Numbered from the stretch's first letter, positions 49,901-63,117 are shown. The stretch is DNA of 64,000 nt from Cladorhizidae sp. MBARI D1340-BT2 (GCA_028752905.1 JAQNBH010000005.1:7605829-7669828), one strand, 5' to 3'. Notes: generated by a model from the letters alone, not told the origin. Translations and numbers: made by a program.

Positions 49901-52900
49901 TTTCCTAATCATTGAATCTGCCAGCCAGTTCTCTTTCCTCCATCATTGAATCTGCCAGCCAGTTCTCTTTCCTCCATCATTGAATCTGCCATCCAGTTCT
50001 CTTTCCTAATCATTGAATCTGCCAGCCAGTTCTCTTTCCTCCATCATTGAATCTGCTAGCCAGTTCTCTTTCTTCGATCTTCGAATCTGCCAGCCAGTTC
50101 TCTTTCCTAATCATTGAATCTGCTAGCCAGTTCTCTTTCTTCGATCTTCGAATCTGCCAGCCAGTTCTTTTTCCTCCATCATTGAATCTGCCATCCAGTT
50201 CTCTTTCCTCCATCATTGAATCTGCCATCCAGTTCTCTTTCCTAATCATTGAATCTGCCAGCCAGTTCTCTTTCCTCCATCATTGAATCTGCCAGCCAGT
50301 TCTCTTTCCTCCATCATTGAATCTGCCAACCAGTTCTCTTTCCTAATCATTGAATCTGCCAGCCAGTTCTCTTTCCTCCATCATTGAATCTGCCAGCCAG
50401 TTCTCTTTCCTCCATCATTGAATCTGCCATCCAGTTCTCTTTCCTAATCTTGAATCTGCCAGCCAGTTCTCTTTCCTAATCATTGAATCTGCCAGCCAGT
50501 TCTCTTTCCTCCATCATTGAATCTGCTAGCCAGTTCTCTTTCTTCGATCTTCGAATCTGCCAGCCAGTTCTCTTTCCTAATCATTGAATCTGCTAGCCAG
50601 TTCTCTTTCTTCGATCTTCGAATCTGCCAGCCAGTTCTTTTTCCTCCATCATTGAATCTGCCATCCAGTTCTCTTTCCTCCATCATTGAATCTGCCAGCC
50701 AGTTCTCTTTCCTCCATCATTGAATCTGCCAGCCAGTTCTCTTTCCTCCATCATTGAATCTGCCAACCAGTTCTCTTTCCTAATCATTGAATCTGCCATC
50801 CAGTTCTCTTTCCTCCATCATTGAATCTGCCAGCCAGTTCTCTTTCCTAATCATTGAATCTGCCAGCCAGTTCTCTTTCCTCCATCATTGAATCTGCCAA
50901 CCAGTTCTCTTTCCTAATCATTGAATCTGCCATCCAGTTCTCTTTCCTCCATCATTGAATCTGCTAGCCAGTTCTCTTTCTTCGATCTTCGAATCTGCCA
51001 GCCAGTTCTTTTTCCTCCATCATTGAATCTGCCATCCAGTTCTCTTTCCTCCATCATTGAATCTGCCAGCCAGTTCTCTTTCCTCCATCATTGAATCTGC
51101 CAGCCAGTTCTTTTTCCTCCATCATTGAATCTGCCAGCCAGTTCTCTTTCCTCCATCATTGAATCTGCCATCCAGTTCTCTTTCCTAATCATTGAATCTG
51201 CCATCCAGTTCTCTTTCCTCCATCACTCTTTCTTCGATCTTCGAATCTGCCAGCCAGTTCTTTTTCCTCCATCATTGAATCTGCCATCCAGTTCTCTTTC
51301 CTCCATCATTGAATCTGCCAGCCAGTTCTCTTTCCTCCATCATTGAATCTGCCAGCCAGTTCTTTTTCCTCCATCATTGAATCTGCCATCCAGTTCTCTT
51401 TCCTCCATCATTGAATCTGCCAGCCAGTTATCTTTCCTCCATCATTGAATCTGCCAACCAGTTCTCTTTCCTAATCATTGAATCTGCCAGCCAGTTCTCT
51501 TTCCTCCATCATTGAATCTGCCAGCCAGTTCTCTTTCCTCCATCATTGAATCTGCCATCCAGTTCTCTTTCCTAATCATTGAATCTGCCAGCCAGTTCTC
51601 TTTCCTCCATCATTGAATCTGCTAGCCAGTTCTCTTTCTTCGATCTTCGAATCTGCCAGCCAGTTCTCTTTCCTAATCATTGAATCTGCTAGCCAGTTCT
51701 CTTTCCTCCATCATTGAATCTGCCATCCAGTTCTCTTTCCTAATCATTGAATCTGCCATCCAGTTCTCTTTCCTCCATCATTGAATCTGCTAGCCAGTTC
51801 TCTTTCTTCGATCTTCGAATCTGCCAGCCAGTTCTTTTTCCTCCATCATTGAATCTGCCATCCAGTTCTCTTTCCTCCATCATTGAATCTGCCAGCCAGT
51901 TCTCTTTCCTCCATCATTGAATCTGCCAGCCAGTTCTTTTTCCTCCATCATTGAATCTGCCATCCAGTTATCTTTCCTCCATCATTGAATCTGCCAGCCA
52001 GTTCTCTTTCCTCCATCATTGAATCTGCCAACCAGTTCTCTTTCCTCCATCATTGAATCTGCCAGCCAGTTCTCTTTCCTCCATCATTGAATCTGCCAGC
52101 CAGTTCTTTTTCCTCCATCATTGAATCTGCCATCCAGTTATCTTTCCTCCATCATTGAATCTGCCAGCCAGTTCTCTTTCCTCCATCATTGAATCTGCCA
52201 ACCAGTTCTCTTTCCTAATCATTGAATCTGCCAGCCAGTTCTCTTTCCTCCATCATTGAATCTGCCAGCCAGTTCTCTTTCCTCCATCATTGAATCTGCC
52301 ATCCAGTTCTCTTTCCTAATCATTGAATCTGCCAGCCAGTTCTCTTTCCTCCATCATTGAATCTGCTAGCCAGTTCTCTTTCCTCCATCATTGAATCTGC
52401 CAGCCAGTTCTCTTTCCTCCATCATTGAATCTGCCAGCCAGTTCTCTTTCCTCCATCATTGAATCTGCCAACCAGTTCTCTTTCCTAATCATTGAATCTG
52501 CCAGCCAGTTCTCTTTCCTCCATCATTGAATCTGCCAGCCAGTTCTCTTTCCTCCATCATTGAATCTGCCATCCAGTTCTCTTTCCTAATCTTGAATCTG
52601 CCAGCCAGTTCTCTTTCCTAATCATTGAATCTGCCAGCCAGTTCTCTTTCCTCCATCATTGAATCTGCTAGCCAGTTCTCTTTCTTCGATCTTCGAATCT
52701 GCCAGCCAGTTCTCTTTCCTAATCATTGAATCTGCTAGCCAGTTCTCTTTCTTCGATCTTCGAATCTGCCAGCCAGTTCTTTTTCCTCCATCATTGAATC
52801 TGCCATCCAGTTCTCTTTCCTCCATCATTGAATCTGCCAGCCAGTTCTCTTTCCTCCATCATTGAATCTGCCAGCCAGTTCTCTTTCCTCCATCATTGAA

Positions 52901-55900
52901 TCTGCCAACCAGTTCTCTTTCCTAATCATTGAATCTGCCATCCAGTTCTCTTTCCTCCATCATTGAATCTGCCAGCCAGTTCTCTTTCCTAATCATTGAA
53001 TCTGCCAGCCAGTTCTCTTTCCTCCATCATTGAATCTGCCAACCAGTTCTCTTTCCTAATCATTGAATCTGCCATCCAGTTCTCTTTCCTCCATCATTGA
53101 ATCTGCTAGCCAGTTCTCTTTCTTCGATCTTCGAATCTGCCAGCCAGTTCTTTTTCCTCCATCATTGAATCTGCCATCCAGTTCTCTTTCCTCCATCATT
53201 GAATCTGCCAGCCAGTTCTCTTTCCTCCATCATTGAATCTGCCAGCCAGTTCTTTTTCCTCCATCATTGAATCTGCCAGCCAGTTCTCTTTCCTCCATCA
53301 TTGAATCTGCCATCCAGTTCTCTTTCCTAATCATTGAATCTGCCATCCAGTTCTCTTTCCTCCATCACTCTTTCTTCGATCTTCGAATCTGCCAGCCAGT
53401 TCTTTTTCCTCCATCATTGAATCTGCCATCCAGTTCTCTTTCCTCCATCATTGAATCTGCCAGCCAGTTCTCTTTCCTCCATCATTGAATCTGCCAGCCA
53501 GTTCTTTTTCCTCCATCATTGAATCTGCCATCCAGTTCTCTTTCCTCCATCATTGAATCTGCCAGCCAGTTATCTTTCCTCCATCATTGAATCTGCCAAC
53601 CAGTTCTCTTTCCTAATCATTGAATCTGCCAGCCAGTTCTCTTTCCTCCATCATTGAATCTGCCAGCCAGTTCTCTTTCCTCCATCATTGAATCTGCCAT
53701 CCAGTTCTCTTTCCTAATCATTGAATCTGCCAGCCAGTTCTCTTTCCTCCATCATTGAATCTGCTAGCCAGTTCTCTTTCTTCGATCTTCGAATCTGCCA
53801 GCCAGTTCTCTTTCCTAATCATTGAATCTGCTAGCCAGTTCTCTTTCCTCCATCATTGAATCTGCCATCCAGTTCTCTTTCCTAATCATTGAATCTGCCA
53901 TCCAGTTCTCTTTCCTCCATCATTGAATCTGCTAGCCAGTTCTCTTTCTTCGATCTTCGAATCTGCCAGCCAGTTCTTTTTCCTCCATCATTGAATCTGC
54001 CATCCAGTTCTCTTTCCTCCATCATTGAATCTGCCAGCCAGTTCTCTTTCCTCCATCATTGAATCTGCCAGCCAGTTCTCTTTCCTCCATCATTGAATCT
54101 GCCATCCAGTTCTCTTTCCTAATCATTGAATCTGCCAGCCAGTTCTCTTTCCTCCATCATTGAATCTGCTAGCCAGTTCTCTTTCTTCGATCTTCGAATC
54201 TGCCAGCCAGTTCTCTTTCCTAATCATTGAATCTGCTAGCCAGTTCTCTTTCTTCGATCTTCGAATCTGCCAGCCAGTTCTTTTTCCTCCATCATTGAAT
54301 CTGCCATCCAGTTCTCTTTCCTCCATCATTGAATCTGCCATCCAGTTCTCTTTCCTAATCATTGAATCTGCCAGCCAGTTCTCTTTCCTCCATCATTGAA
54401 TCTGCCAGCCAGTTCTCTTTCCTCCATCATTGAATCTGCCAACCAGTTCTCTTTCCTAATCATTGAATCTGCCAGCCAGTTCTCTTTCCTCCATCATTGA
54501 ATCTGCCAGCCAGTTCTCTTTCCTCCATCATTGAATCTGCCATCCAGTTCTCTTTCCTAATCTTGAATCTGCCAGCCAGTTCTCTTTCCTAATCATTGAA
54601 TCTGCCAGCCAGTTCTCTTTCCTCCATCATTGAATCTGCTAGCCAGTTCTCTTTCTTCGATCTTCGAATCTGCCAGCCAGTTCTCTTTCCTAATCATTGA
54701 ATCTGCTAGCCAGTTCTCTTTCTTCGATCTTCGAATCTGCCAGCCAGTTCTTTTTCCTCCATCATTGAATCTGCCATCCAGTTCTCTTTCCTCCATCATT
54801 GAATCTGCCAGCCAGTTCTCTTTCCTCCATCATTGAATCTGCCAGCCAGTTCTCTTTCCTCCATCATTGAATCTGCCAACCAGTTCTCTTTCCTAATCAT
54901 TGAATCTGCCATCCAGTTCTCTTTCCTCCATCATTGAATCTGCCAGCCAGTTCTCTTTCCTAATCATTGAATCTGCCAGCCAGTTCTCTTTCCTCCATCA
55001 TTGAATCTGCCAACCAGTTCTCTTTCCTAATCATTGAATCTGCCATCCAGTTCTCTTTCCTCCATCATTGAATCTGCTAGCCAGTTCTCTTTCTTCGATC
55101 TTCGAATCTGCCAGCCAGTTCTTTTTCCTCCATCATTGAATCTGCCATCCAGTTCTCTTTCCTCCATCATTGAATCTGCCAGCCAGTTCTCTTTCCTCCA
55201 TCATTGAATCTGCCAGCCAGTTCTTTTTCCTCCATCATTGAATCTGCCAGCCAGTTCTCTTTCCTCCATCATTGAATCTGCCATCCAGTTCTCTTTCCTA
55301 ATCATTGAATCTGCCATCCAGTTCTCTTTCCTCCATCACTCTTTCTTCGATCTTCGAATCTGCCAGCCAGTTCTTTTTCCTCCATCATTGAATCTGCCAT
55401 CCAGTTCTCTTTCCTCCATCATTGAATCTGCCAGCCAGTTCTCTTTCCTCCATCATTGAATCTGCCAGCCAGTTCTTTTTCCTCCATCATTGAATCTGCC
55501 ATCCAGTTCTCTTTCCTCCATCATTGAATCTGCCAGCCAGTTATCTTTCCTCCATCATTGAATCTGCCAACCAGTTCTCTTTCCTAATCATTGAATCTGC
55601 CAGCCAGTTCTCTTTCCTCCATCATTGAATCTGCCAGCCAGTTCTCTTTCCTCCATCATTGAATCTGCCATCCAGTTCTCTTTCCTAATCATTGAATCTG
55701 CCAGCCAGTTCTCTTTCCTCCATCATTGAATCTGCTAGCCAGTTCTCTTTCTTCGATCTTCGAATCTGCCAGCCAGTTCTCTTTCCTAATCATTGAATCT
55801 GCTAGCCAGTTCTCTTTCCTCCATCATTGAATCTGCCATCCAGTTCTCTTTCCTAATCATTGAATCTGCCATCCAGTTCTCTTTCCTCCATCATTGAATC

Positions 55901-58900
55901 TGCTAGCCAGTTCTCTTTCTTCGATCTTCGAATCTGCCAGCCAGTTCTTTTTCCTCCATCATTGAATCTGCCATCCAGTTCTCTTTCCTCCATCATTGAA
56001 TCTGCCAGCCAGTTCTCTTTCCTCCATCATTGAATCTGCCAGCCAGTTCTTTTTCCTCCATCATTGAATCTGCCATCCAGTTATCTTTCCTCCATCATTG
56101 AATCTGCCAGCCAGTTCTCTTTCCTCCATCATTGAATCTGCCAACCAGTTCTCTTTCCTCCATCATTGAATCTGCCAGCCAGTTCTCTTTCCTCCATCAT
56201 TGAATCTGCCAGCCAGTTCTTTTTCCTCCATCATTGAATCTGCCATCCAGTTATCTTTCCTCCATCATTGAATCTGCCAGCCAGTTCTCTTTCCTCCATC
56301 ATTGAATCTGCCAACCAGTTCTCTTTCCTAATCATTGAATCTGCCAGCCAGTTCTCTTTCCTCCATCATTGAATCTGCCAGCCAGTTCTCTTTCCTCCAT
56401 CATTGAATCTGCCATCCAGTTCTCTTTCCTAATCATTGAATCTGCCAGCCAGTTCTCTTTCCTCCATCATTGAATCTGCTAGCCAGTTCTCTTTCCTCCA
56501 TCATTGAATCTGCCAGCCAGTTCTCTTTCCTCCATCATTGAATCTGCCAGCCAGTTCTCTTTCCTCCATCATTGAATCTGCCAACCAGTTCTCTTTCCTA
56601 ATCATTGAATCTGCCAGCCAGTTCTCTTTCCTCCATCATTGAATCTGCCAGCCAGTTCTCTTTCCTCCATCATTGAATCTGCCATCCAGTTCTCTTTCCT
56701 AATCTTGAATCTGCCAGCCAGTTCTCTTTCCTAATCATTGAATCTGCCAGCCAGTTCTCTTTCCTCCATCATTGAATCTGCTAGCCAGTTCTCTTTCTTC
56801 GATCTTCGAATCTGCCAGCCAGTTCTCTTTCCTAATCATTGAATCTGCTAGCCAGTTCTCTTTCTTCGATCTTCGAATCTGCCAGCCAGTTCTTTTTCCT
56901 CCATCATTGAATCTGCCATCCAGTTCTCTTTCCTCCATCATTGAATCTGCCAGCCAGTTCTCTTTCCTCCATCATTGAATCTGCCAGCCAGTTCTCTTTC
57001 CTCCATCATTGAATCTGCCAACCAGTTCTCTTTCCTAATCATTGAATCTGCCATCCAGTTCTCTTTCCTCCATCATTGAATCTGCCAGCCAGTTCTCTTT
57101 CCTAATCATTGAATCTGCCAGCCAGTTCTCTTTCCTCCATCATTGAATCTGCCAACCAGTTCTCTTTCCTAATCATTGAATCTGCCATCCAGTTCTCTTT
57201 CCTCCATCATTGAATCTGCTAGCCAGTTCTCTTTCTTCGATCTTCGAATCTGCCAGCCAGTTCTTTTTCCTCCATCATTGAATCTGCCATCCAGTTCTCT
57301 TTCCTCCATCATTGAATCTGCCAGCCAGTTCTCTTTCCTCCATCATTGAATCTGCCAGCCAGTTCTTTTTCCTCCATCATTGAATCTGCCAGCCAGTTCT
57401 CTTTCCTCCATCATTGAATCTGCCATCCAGTTCTCTTTCCTAATCATTGAATCTGCCATCCAGTTCTCTTTCCTCCATCACTCTTTCTTCGATCTTCGAA
57501 TCTGCCAGCCAGTTCTTTTTCCTCCATCATTGAATCTGCCATCCAGTTCTCTTTCCTCCATCATTGAATCTGCCAGCCAGTTCTCTTTCCTCCATCATTG
57601 AATCTGCCAGCCAGTTCTTTTTCCTCCATCATTGAATCTGCCATCCAGTTCTCTTTCCTCCATCATTGAATCTGCCAGCCAGTTATCTTTCCTCCATCAT
57701 TGAATCTGCCAACCAGTTCTCTTTCCTAATCATTGAATCTGCCAGCCAGTTCTCTTTCCTCCATCATTGAATCTGCCAGCCAGTTCTCTTTCCTCCATCA
57801 TTGAATCTGCCATCCAGTTCTCTTTCCTAATCATTGAATCTGCCAGCCAGTTCTCTTTCCTCCATCATTGAATCTGCTAGCCAGTTCTCTTTCTTCGATC
57901 TTCGAATCTGCCAGCCAGTTCTCTTTCCTAATCATTGAATCTGCTAGCCAGTTCTCTTTCCTCCATCATTGAATCTGCCATCCAGTTCTCTTTCCTAATC
58001 ATTGAATCTGCCATCCAGTTCTCTTTCCTCCATCATTGAATCTGCTAGCCAGTTCTCTTTCTTCGATCTTCGAATCTGCCAGCCAGTTCTTTTTCCTCCA
58101 TCATTGAATCTGCCATCCAGTTCTCTTTCCTCCATCATTGAATCTGCCAGCCAGTTCTCTTTCCTCCATCATTGAATCTGCCAGCCAGTTCTTTTTCCTC
58201 CATCATTGAATCTGCCATCCAGTTATCTTTCCTCCATCATTGAATCTGCCAGCCAGTTCTCTTTCCTCCATCATTGAATCTGCCAACCAGTTCTCTTTCC
58301 TCCATCATTGAATCTGCCAGCCAGTTCTCTTTCCTCCATCATTGAATCTGCCAGCCAGTTCTTTTTCCTCCATCATTGAATCTGCCATCCAGTTATCTTT
58401 CCTCCATCATTGAATCTGCCAGCCAGTTCTCTTTCCTCCATCATTGAATCTGCCAACCAGTTCTCTTTCCTAATCATTGAATCTGCCAGCCAGTTCTCTT
58501 TCCTCCATCATTGAATCTGCCAGCCAGTTCTCTTTCCTCCATCATTGAATCTGCCATCCAGTTCTCTTTCCTAATCATTGAATCTGCCAGCCAGTTCTCT
58601 TTCCTCCATCATTGAATCTGCTAGCCAGTTCTCTTTCTTCGATCTTCGAATCTGCCAGCCAGTTCTCTTTCCTAATCATTGAATCTGCTAGCCAGTTCTC
58701 TTTCTTCGATCTTCGAATCTGCCAGCCAGTTCTTTTTCCTCCATCATTGAATCTGCCATCCAGTTCTCTTTCCTCCATCATTGAATCTGCCATCCAGTTC
58801 TCTTTCCTAATCATTGAATCTGCCAGCCAGTTCTCTTTCCTCCATCATTGAATCTGCCAGCCAGTTCTCTTTCCTCCATCATTGAATCTGCCAACCAGTT

Positions 58901-61429
58901 CTCTTTCCTAATCATTGAATCTGCCAGCCAGTTCTCTTTCCTCCATCATTGAATCTGCCATCCAGTTCTCTTTCCTCCATCATTGAATCTGCCATCCAGT
59001 TCTCTTTCCTAATCATTGAATCTGCCAGCCAGTTCTCTTTCCTAATCATTGAATCTGCCAGCCAGTTCTCTTTCCTCCATCATTGAATCTGCTAGCCAGT
59101 TCTCTTTCTTCGATCTTCGAATCTGCCAGCCAGTTCTCTTTCCTAATCATTGAATCTGCTAGCCAGTTCTCTTTCTTCGATCTTCGAATCTGCCAGCCAG
59201 TTCTTTTTCCTCCATCATTGAATCTGCCATCCAGTTCTCTTTCCTCCATCATTGAATCTGCCAGCCAGTTCTCTTTCCTCCATCATTGAATCTGCCAGCC
59301 AGTTCTCTTTCCTCCATCATTGAATCTGCCAACCAGTTCTCTTTCCTAATCATTGAATCTGCCATCCAGTTCTCTTTCCTCCATCATTGAATCTGCCAGC
59401 CAGTTCTCTTTCCTAATCATTGAATCTGCCAGCCAGTTCTCTTTCCTCCATCATTGAATCTGCCAACCAGTTCTCTTTCCTAATCATTGAATCTGCCATC
59501 CAGTTCTCTTTCCTCCATCATTGAATCTGCTAGCCAGTTCTCTTTCTTCGATCTTCGAATCTGCCAGCCAGTTCTTTTTCCTCCATCATTGAATCTGCCA
59601 TCCAGTTCTCTTTCCTCCATCATTGAATCTGCCATCCAGTTCTCTTTCCTAATCATTGAATCTGCCAGCCAGTTCTCTTTCCTCCATCATTGAATCTGCC
59701 AGCCAGTTCTCTTTCCTCCATCATTGAATCTGCCAACCAGTTCTCTTTCCTAATCATTGAATCTGCCAGCCAGTTCTCTTTCCTCCATCATTGAATCTGC
59801 CAGCCAGTTCTCTTTCCTCCATCATTGAACCTGCCATCCAGTTCTCTTTCCTAATCATTGAATCTGCCAGCCAGTTCTCTTTCCTAATCATTGAATCTGC
59901 CAGCCAGTTCTCTTTCCTCCATCATTGAATCTGCTAGCCAGTTCTCTTTCTTCGATCTTCGAATCTGCCAGCCAGTTCTCTTTCCTAATCATTGAATCTG
60001 CTAGCCAGTTCTCTTTCTTCGATCTTCGAATCTGCCAGCCAGTTCTTTTTCCTCCATCATTGAATCTGCCATCCAGTTCTCTTTCCTCCATCATTGAATC
60101 TGCCAGCCAGTTCTCTTTCCTCCATCATTGAATCTGCCAGCCAGTTCTCTTTCCTCCATCATTGAATCTGCCAACCAGTTCTCTTTCCTAATCATTGAAT
60201 CTGCCATCCAGTTCTCTTTCCTCCATCATTGAATCTGCCAGCCAGTTCTCTTTCCTAATCATTGAATCTGCCAGCCAGTTCTCTTTCCTCCATCATTGAA
60301 TCTGCCAACCAGTTCTCTTTCCTAATCATTGAATCTGCCATCTAGTTCTCTTTCCTCCATCATTGAATCTGCTAGCCAGTTCTCTTTCTTCGATCTTCGA
60401 ATCTGCCAGCCAGTTCTTTTTCCTCCATCATTGAATCTGCCATCCAGTTCTCTTTCCTCCATCATTGAATCTGCCAGCCAGTTCTCTTTCCTCCATCATT
60501 GAATCTGCCAGCCAGTTCTTTTTCCTCCATCATTGAATCTGCCAGCCAGTTCTCTTTCCTCCATCATTGAATCTGCCATCCAGTTCTCTTTCCTAATCAT
60601 TGAATCTGCCATCCAGTTCTCTTTCCTCCATCATTGAATCTGCTAGCCAGTTCTCTTTCTTCGATCTTCGAATCTGCCAGCCAGTTCTTTTTCCTCCATC
60701 ATTGAATCTGCCATCCAGTTCTCTTTCCTCCATCATTGAATCTGCCAGCCAGTTCTCTTTCCTCCATCATTGAATCTGCCAGCCAGTTCTTTTTCCTCCA
60801 TCATTGAATCTGCCATCCAGTTCTCTTTCCTCCATCATTGAATCTGCCAGCCAGTTCTCTTTCCTCCATCATTGAATCTGCCAACCAGTTCTCTTTCCTA
60901 ATCATTGAATCTGCCAGCCAGTTCTCTTTCCTCCATCATTGAATCTGCCAGCCAGTTCTCTTTCCTCCATCATTGAATCTGCCATCCAGTTCTCTTTCCT
61001 AATCATTGAATCTGCCAGCCAGTTCTCTTTCCTCCATCATTGAATCTGCTAGCCAGTTCTCTTTCTTCGATCTTCGAATCTGCCAGCCAGTTCTCTTTCC
61101 TAATCATTGAATCTGCTAGCCAGTTCTCTTTCTTCGATCTTCGAATCTGCCAGCCAGTTCTTTTTCCTCCATCATTGAATCTGCCATCCAGTTCTCTTTC
61201 CTCCATCATTGAATCTGCCAGCCAGTTCTCTTTCCTCCATCATTGAATCTGCCAGCCAGTTCTCTTTCCTCCATCATTGAATCTGCCAACCAGTTCTCTT
61301 TCCTAATCATTGAATCTGCCATCCAGTTCTCTTTCCTCCATCATTGAATCTGCCAGCCAGTTCTCTTTCCTAATCATTGAATCTGCCAGCCAGTTCTCTT
61401 TCCTCCATCATTGAATCTGCTAGCCAGTT

Positions 61430-62651
61430 CTCTTTCTTAGATCTTCGAATCTGCCAGCCAGTTCTTTTTCCTCCATCATTGAATCTGCTATCCAATTCTC
61501 TTTCCTCCATCATTGAATCTGCTAGCCAGTTCTCTTTCCTCCATCATTGAATCTGCCAGCCAGTTCTCTTTCCTCGATCACTGAATCTGCCAACCAGTTC
61601 TCTTTCCTCCATCATTGAATCTGCCAGCCAGTTCTCTTTCCTAATCCTTGAATCTGCCAACCAGTTCTCTTTCCTAATCATTGAATCTGCCAGCCAGTTC
61701 TCTTTCCTCGATCGCTGAATCTGCTAGCCAGTTCTCTTTCCTCCATCATTGAATCTGCCAACCAGTTCTCTTTCCTAATCATCGAATCTGCAATCCAGTT
61801 ATCTTTCCTCCCATCATTGAATCTGCCAGCCAGTTCTCTTTCCTCCATCATTGAATCTGTCAGCCAGTTCTCTTTCCTCCATCATTGAATCTGCCATCCA
61901 GTTCTCTTTCCTCCATCATTGAATCTGCTAGCCAGTTCTCTTTCCTCGATCTTTGAATCTGCCAGCCAGTTCTTTTTCCTCGATCTTCGAATCTGCCAGC
62001 CAGTTCTCTTTCCTAATCATTGAATCTGCCAGCCAGTTCTCTTTCCTCCATCATTGAATCTGCTAGCCAGTTCTCTTTCTTCGATCTTCGAATCTGCCAG
62101 CCAGTTCTTTTTCCTCCATCATTGAATCTGCTATCCAATTCTCTTTCCTCCATCATTGAATCTGCCAGCCAGTTCTCTTTCCTCCATCATTGAATCTGCC
62201 AGCCAGTTCTCTTTCCTCGATCAATGAATCTGCCAACCAGTTCTCTTTCCTCCATCATTGAATCTGCCAGCCAGTTCTCTTTCCTAATCCTTGAATCTGC
62301 CAACCAGTTCTCTTTCCTAATCATTGAATCTGCCAGCCAGTTCTCTTTCCTCGATCGCTGAATCTGCTAGCCAGTTCTCTTTCCTCCATCATTGAATCTG
62401 CCAACCAGTTCTCTTTCCTAATCATCGAATCTGCAATCCAGTTCTCTTTCCTCCCATCATTGAATCTGCCAGCCAGTTCTCTTTCCTCCATCATTGAATC
62501 TGTCAGCCAGTTCTCTTTCCTCCATCATTGAATCTGCCATCCAGTTCTCTTTCCTCCATCATTGAATCTGCTAGCCAGTTCTCTTTCCTCGATCTTTGAA
62601 TCTGCCAGCCAGTTCTTTTTCCTCGATCTTCGAATCTGTCAGCCAGTTCTC
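61430..62651. repeat. Right edge of the 34 bp satellite, diverged, with a 643 bp duplication
   Basis: From about 61430 units carry variants not seen in the interior: cttagatcttcg, cctcgatcactg, cctaatccttg, cctcgatcgctg, cctcccatcattg and ctgtcagcc. A block of them is present twice, 643 bp apart (ctaatccttg at 61641 and 62284; atcgctg at 61711 and 62354). Confidence 0.85.
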
Positions 62652-62868
62652 GTGATCTTTTCCCTGCTGTTCATGAAAGCCCATTTGACTTTTAATGCAC
62701 AGGCTATTCATTCATACATTTTATGGGGAAATGTGCAGGGAAATGTGCAGTTAATGATTTTTTGTTAAAAAAAAAGAAAGAAGATTGCTAAGTGCAACAA
62801 AACAAAAAAATAATAAAAATTAAAAATAAATAAAAAATAAATAAATAATAATAATACAATGAAATACA
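62652..62868. other. Right flank of the satellite, ending in an A-rich tract
   Basis: Unique sequence with gggaaatgtgca doubled near 62725-62750. From about 62767 to 62868 it becomes an A-rich tract (aaaaaaaagaaagaag, then aataaataaata units). No gene is seen. Confidence 0.7.
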
Positions 62869-63034
62869 ATGATACACACACACATACATACACACACACA
62901 TACATATACCGTACGGCATTCAAACTTTTCCATCCACTTCCTTGTGAGGGCTCTCTATGCTCGCAAGAAAATTAAAAGTAACATCTGTCCCCCCTCTCTC
63001 TCTCTGTGTGTGTGTGCGCCTGTGTGCGTGAGAA
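62869..63034. repeat. (CA)/(CATA) and (TC)/(TG) microsatellites
   Basis: cacacacacatacatacaca-type sequence at about 62873-62908, then after unique sequence a ctctctctc tract switching to gtgtgtgtg (about 62993-63030). The open frame through this region is low complexity. Confidence 0.9.
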
Positions 63035-63117
63035 GACACTCACTTGTTCCACCTACAACCTCACCAGTCCCCTCTTTACTTGTAGGTGGGAGCCAATTTA
63101 CTGAATAGCCTAATGGG

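Larger units (their letters stand above)
21073..62651. repeat. Giant 34 bp satellite array with higher-order structure
   Basis: One uninterrupted array of 41.6 kb, about 1,200 units (example unit 21073-21106: ccagttctctttcctccatc then attgaatctgccag). The main unit types are the 34 bp form, a 33 bp form with cctaatcattg, and a 34 bp form with cttcgatcttcgaatctg. The last bases before the next ccag vary (ccag, ccat, ccaa, ctag), as does tctctttcc/tctttttcc/tatctttcc. These variants occur in fixed orders that recur at long distance, defining higher-order repeats. The plus strand is about 70% pyrimidine. Unit length 34 returns to frame every 102 bp, producing dozens of near-identical 68-79 codon open frames on both strands (SIIESASQFSFLHH-like and MMEERELDGRFNDGG-like); these are not genes. 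No gene or transposon interrupts it. Confidence 0.98.

Noticed and set aside
21500..61246. Dozens of near-identical 68-79 codon open frames on both strands
   Set aside because: They are translations of the 34 bp satellite, paired on opposite strands at the same places, and they follow the higher-order repeat order, not any gene structure.
21073..62651. CRISPR-like array
   Set aside because: There are no unique spacers: units abut head to tail and vary by a few bases. No cas-like genes and the context is eukaryotic.
21073..62651. Large duplications as pure assembly artefact
   Set aside because: Not excluded, but the copies differ by private changes (a 68 bp loss near 30800, ccatctag near 60341, gttatctttcc after ccaacc near 44629) and switch partners at different points, which simple overlap errors would not easily produce.
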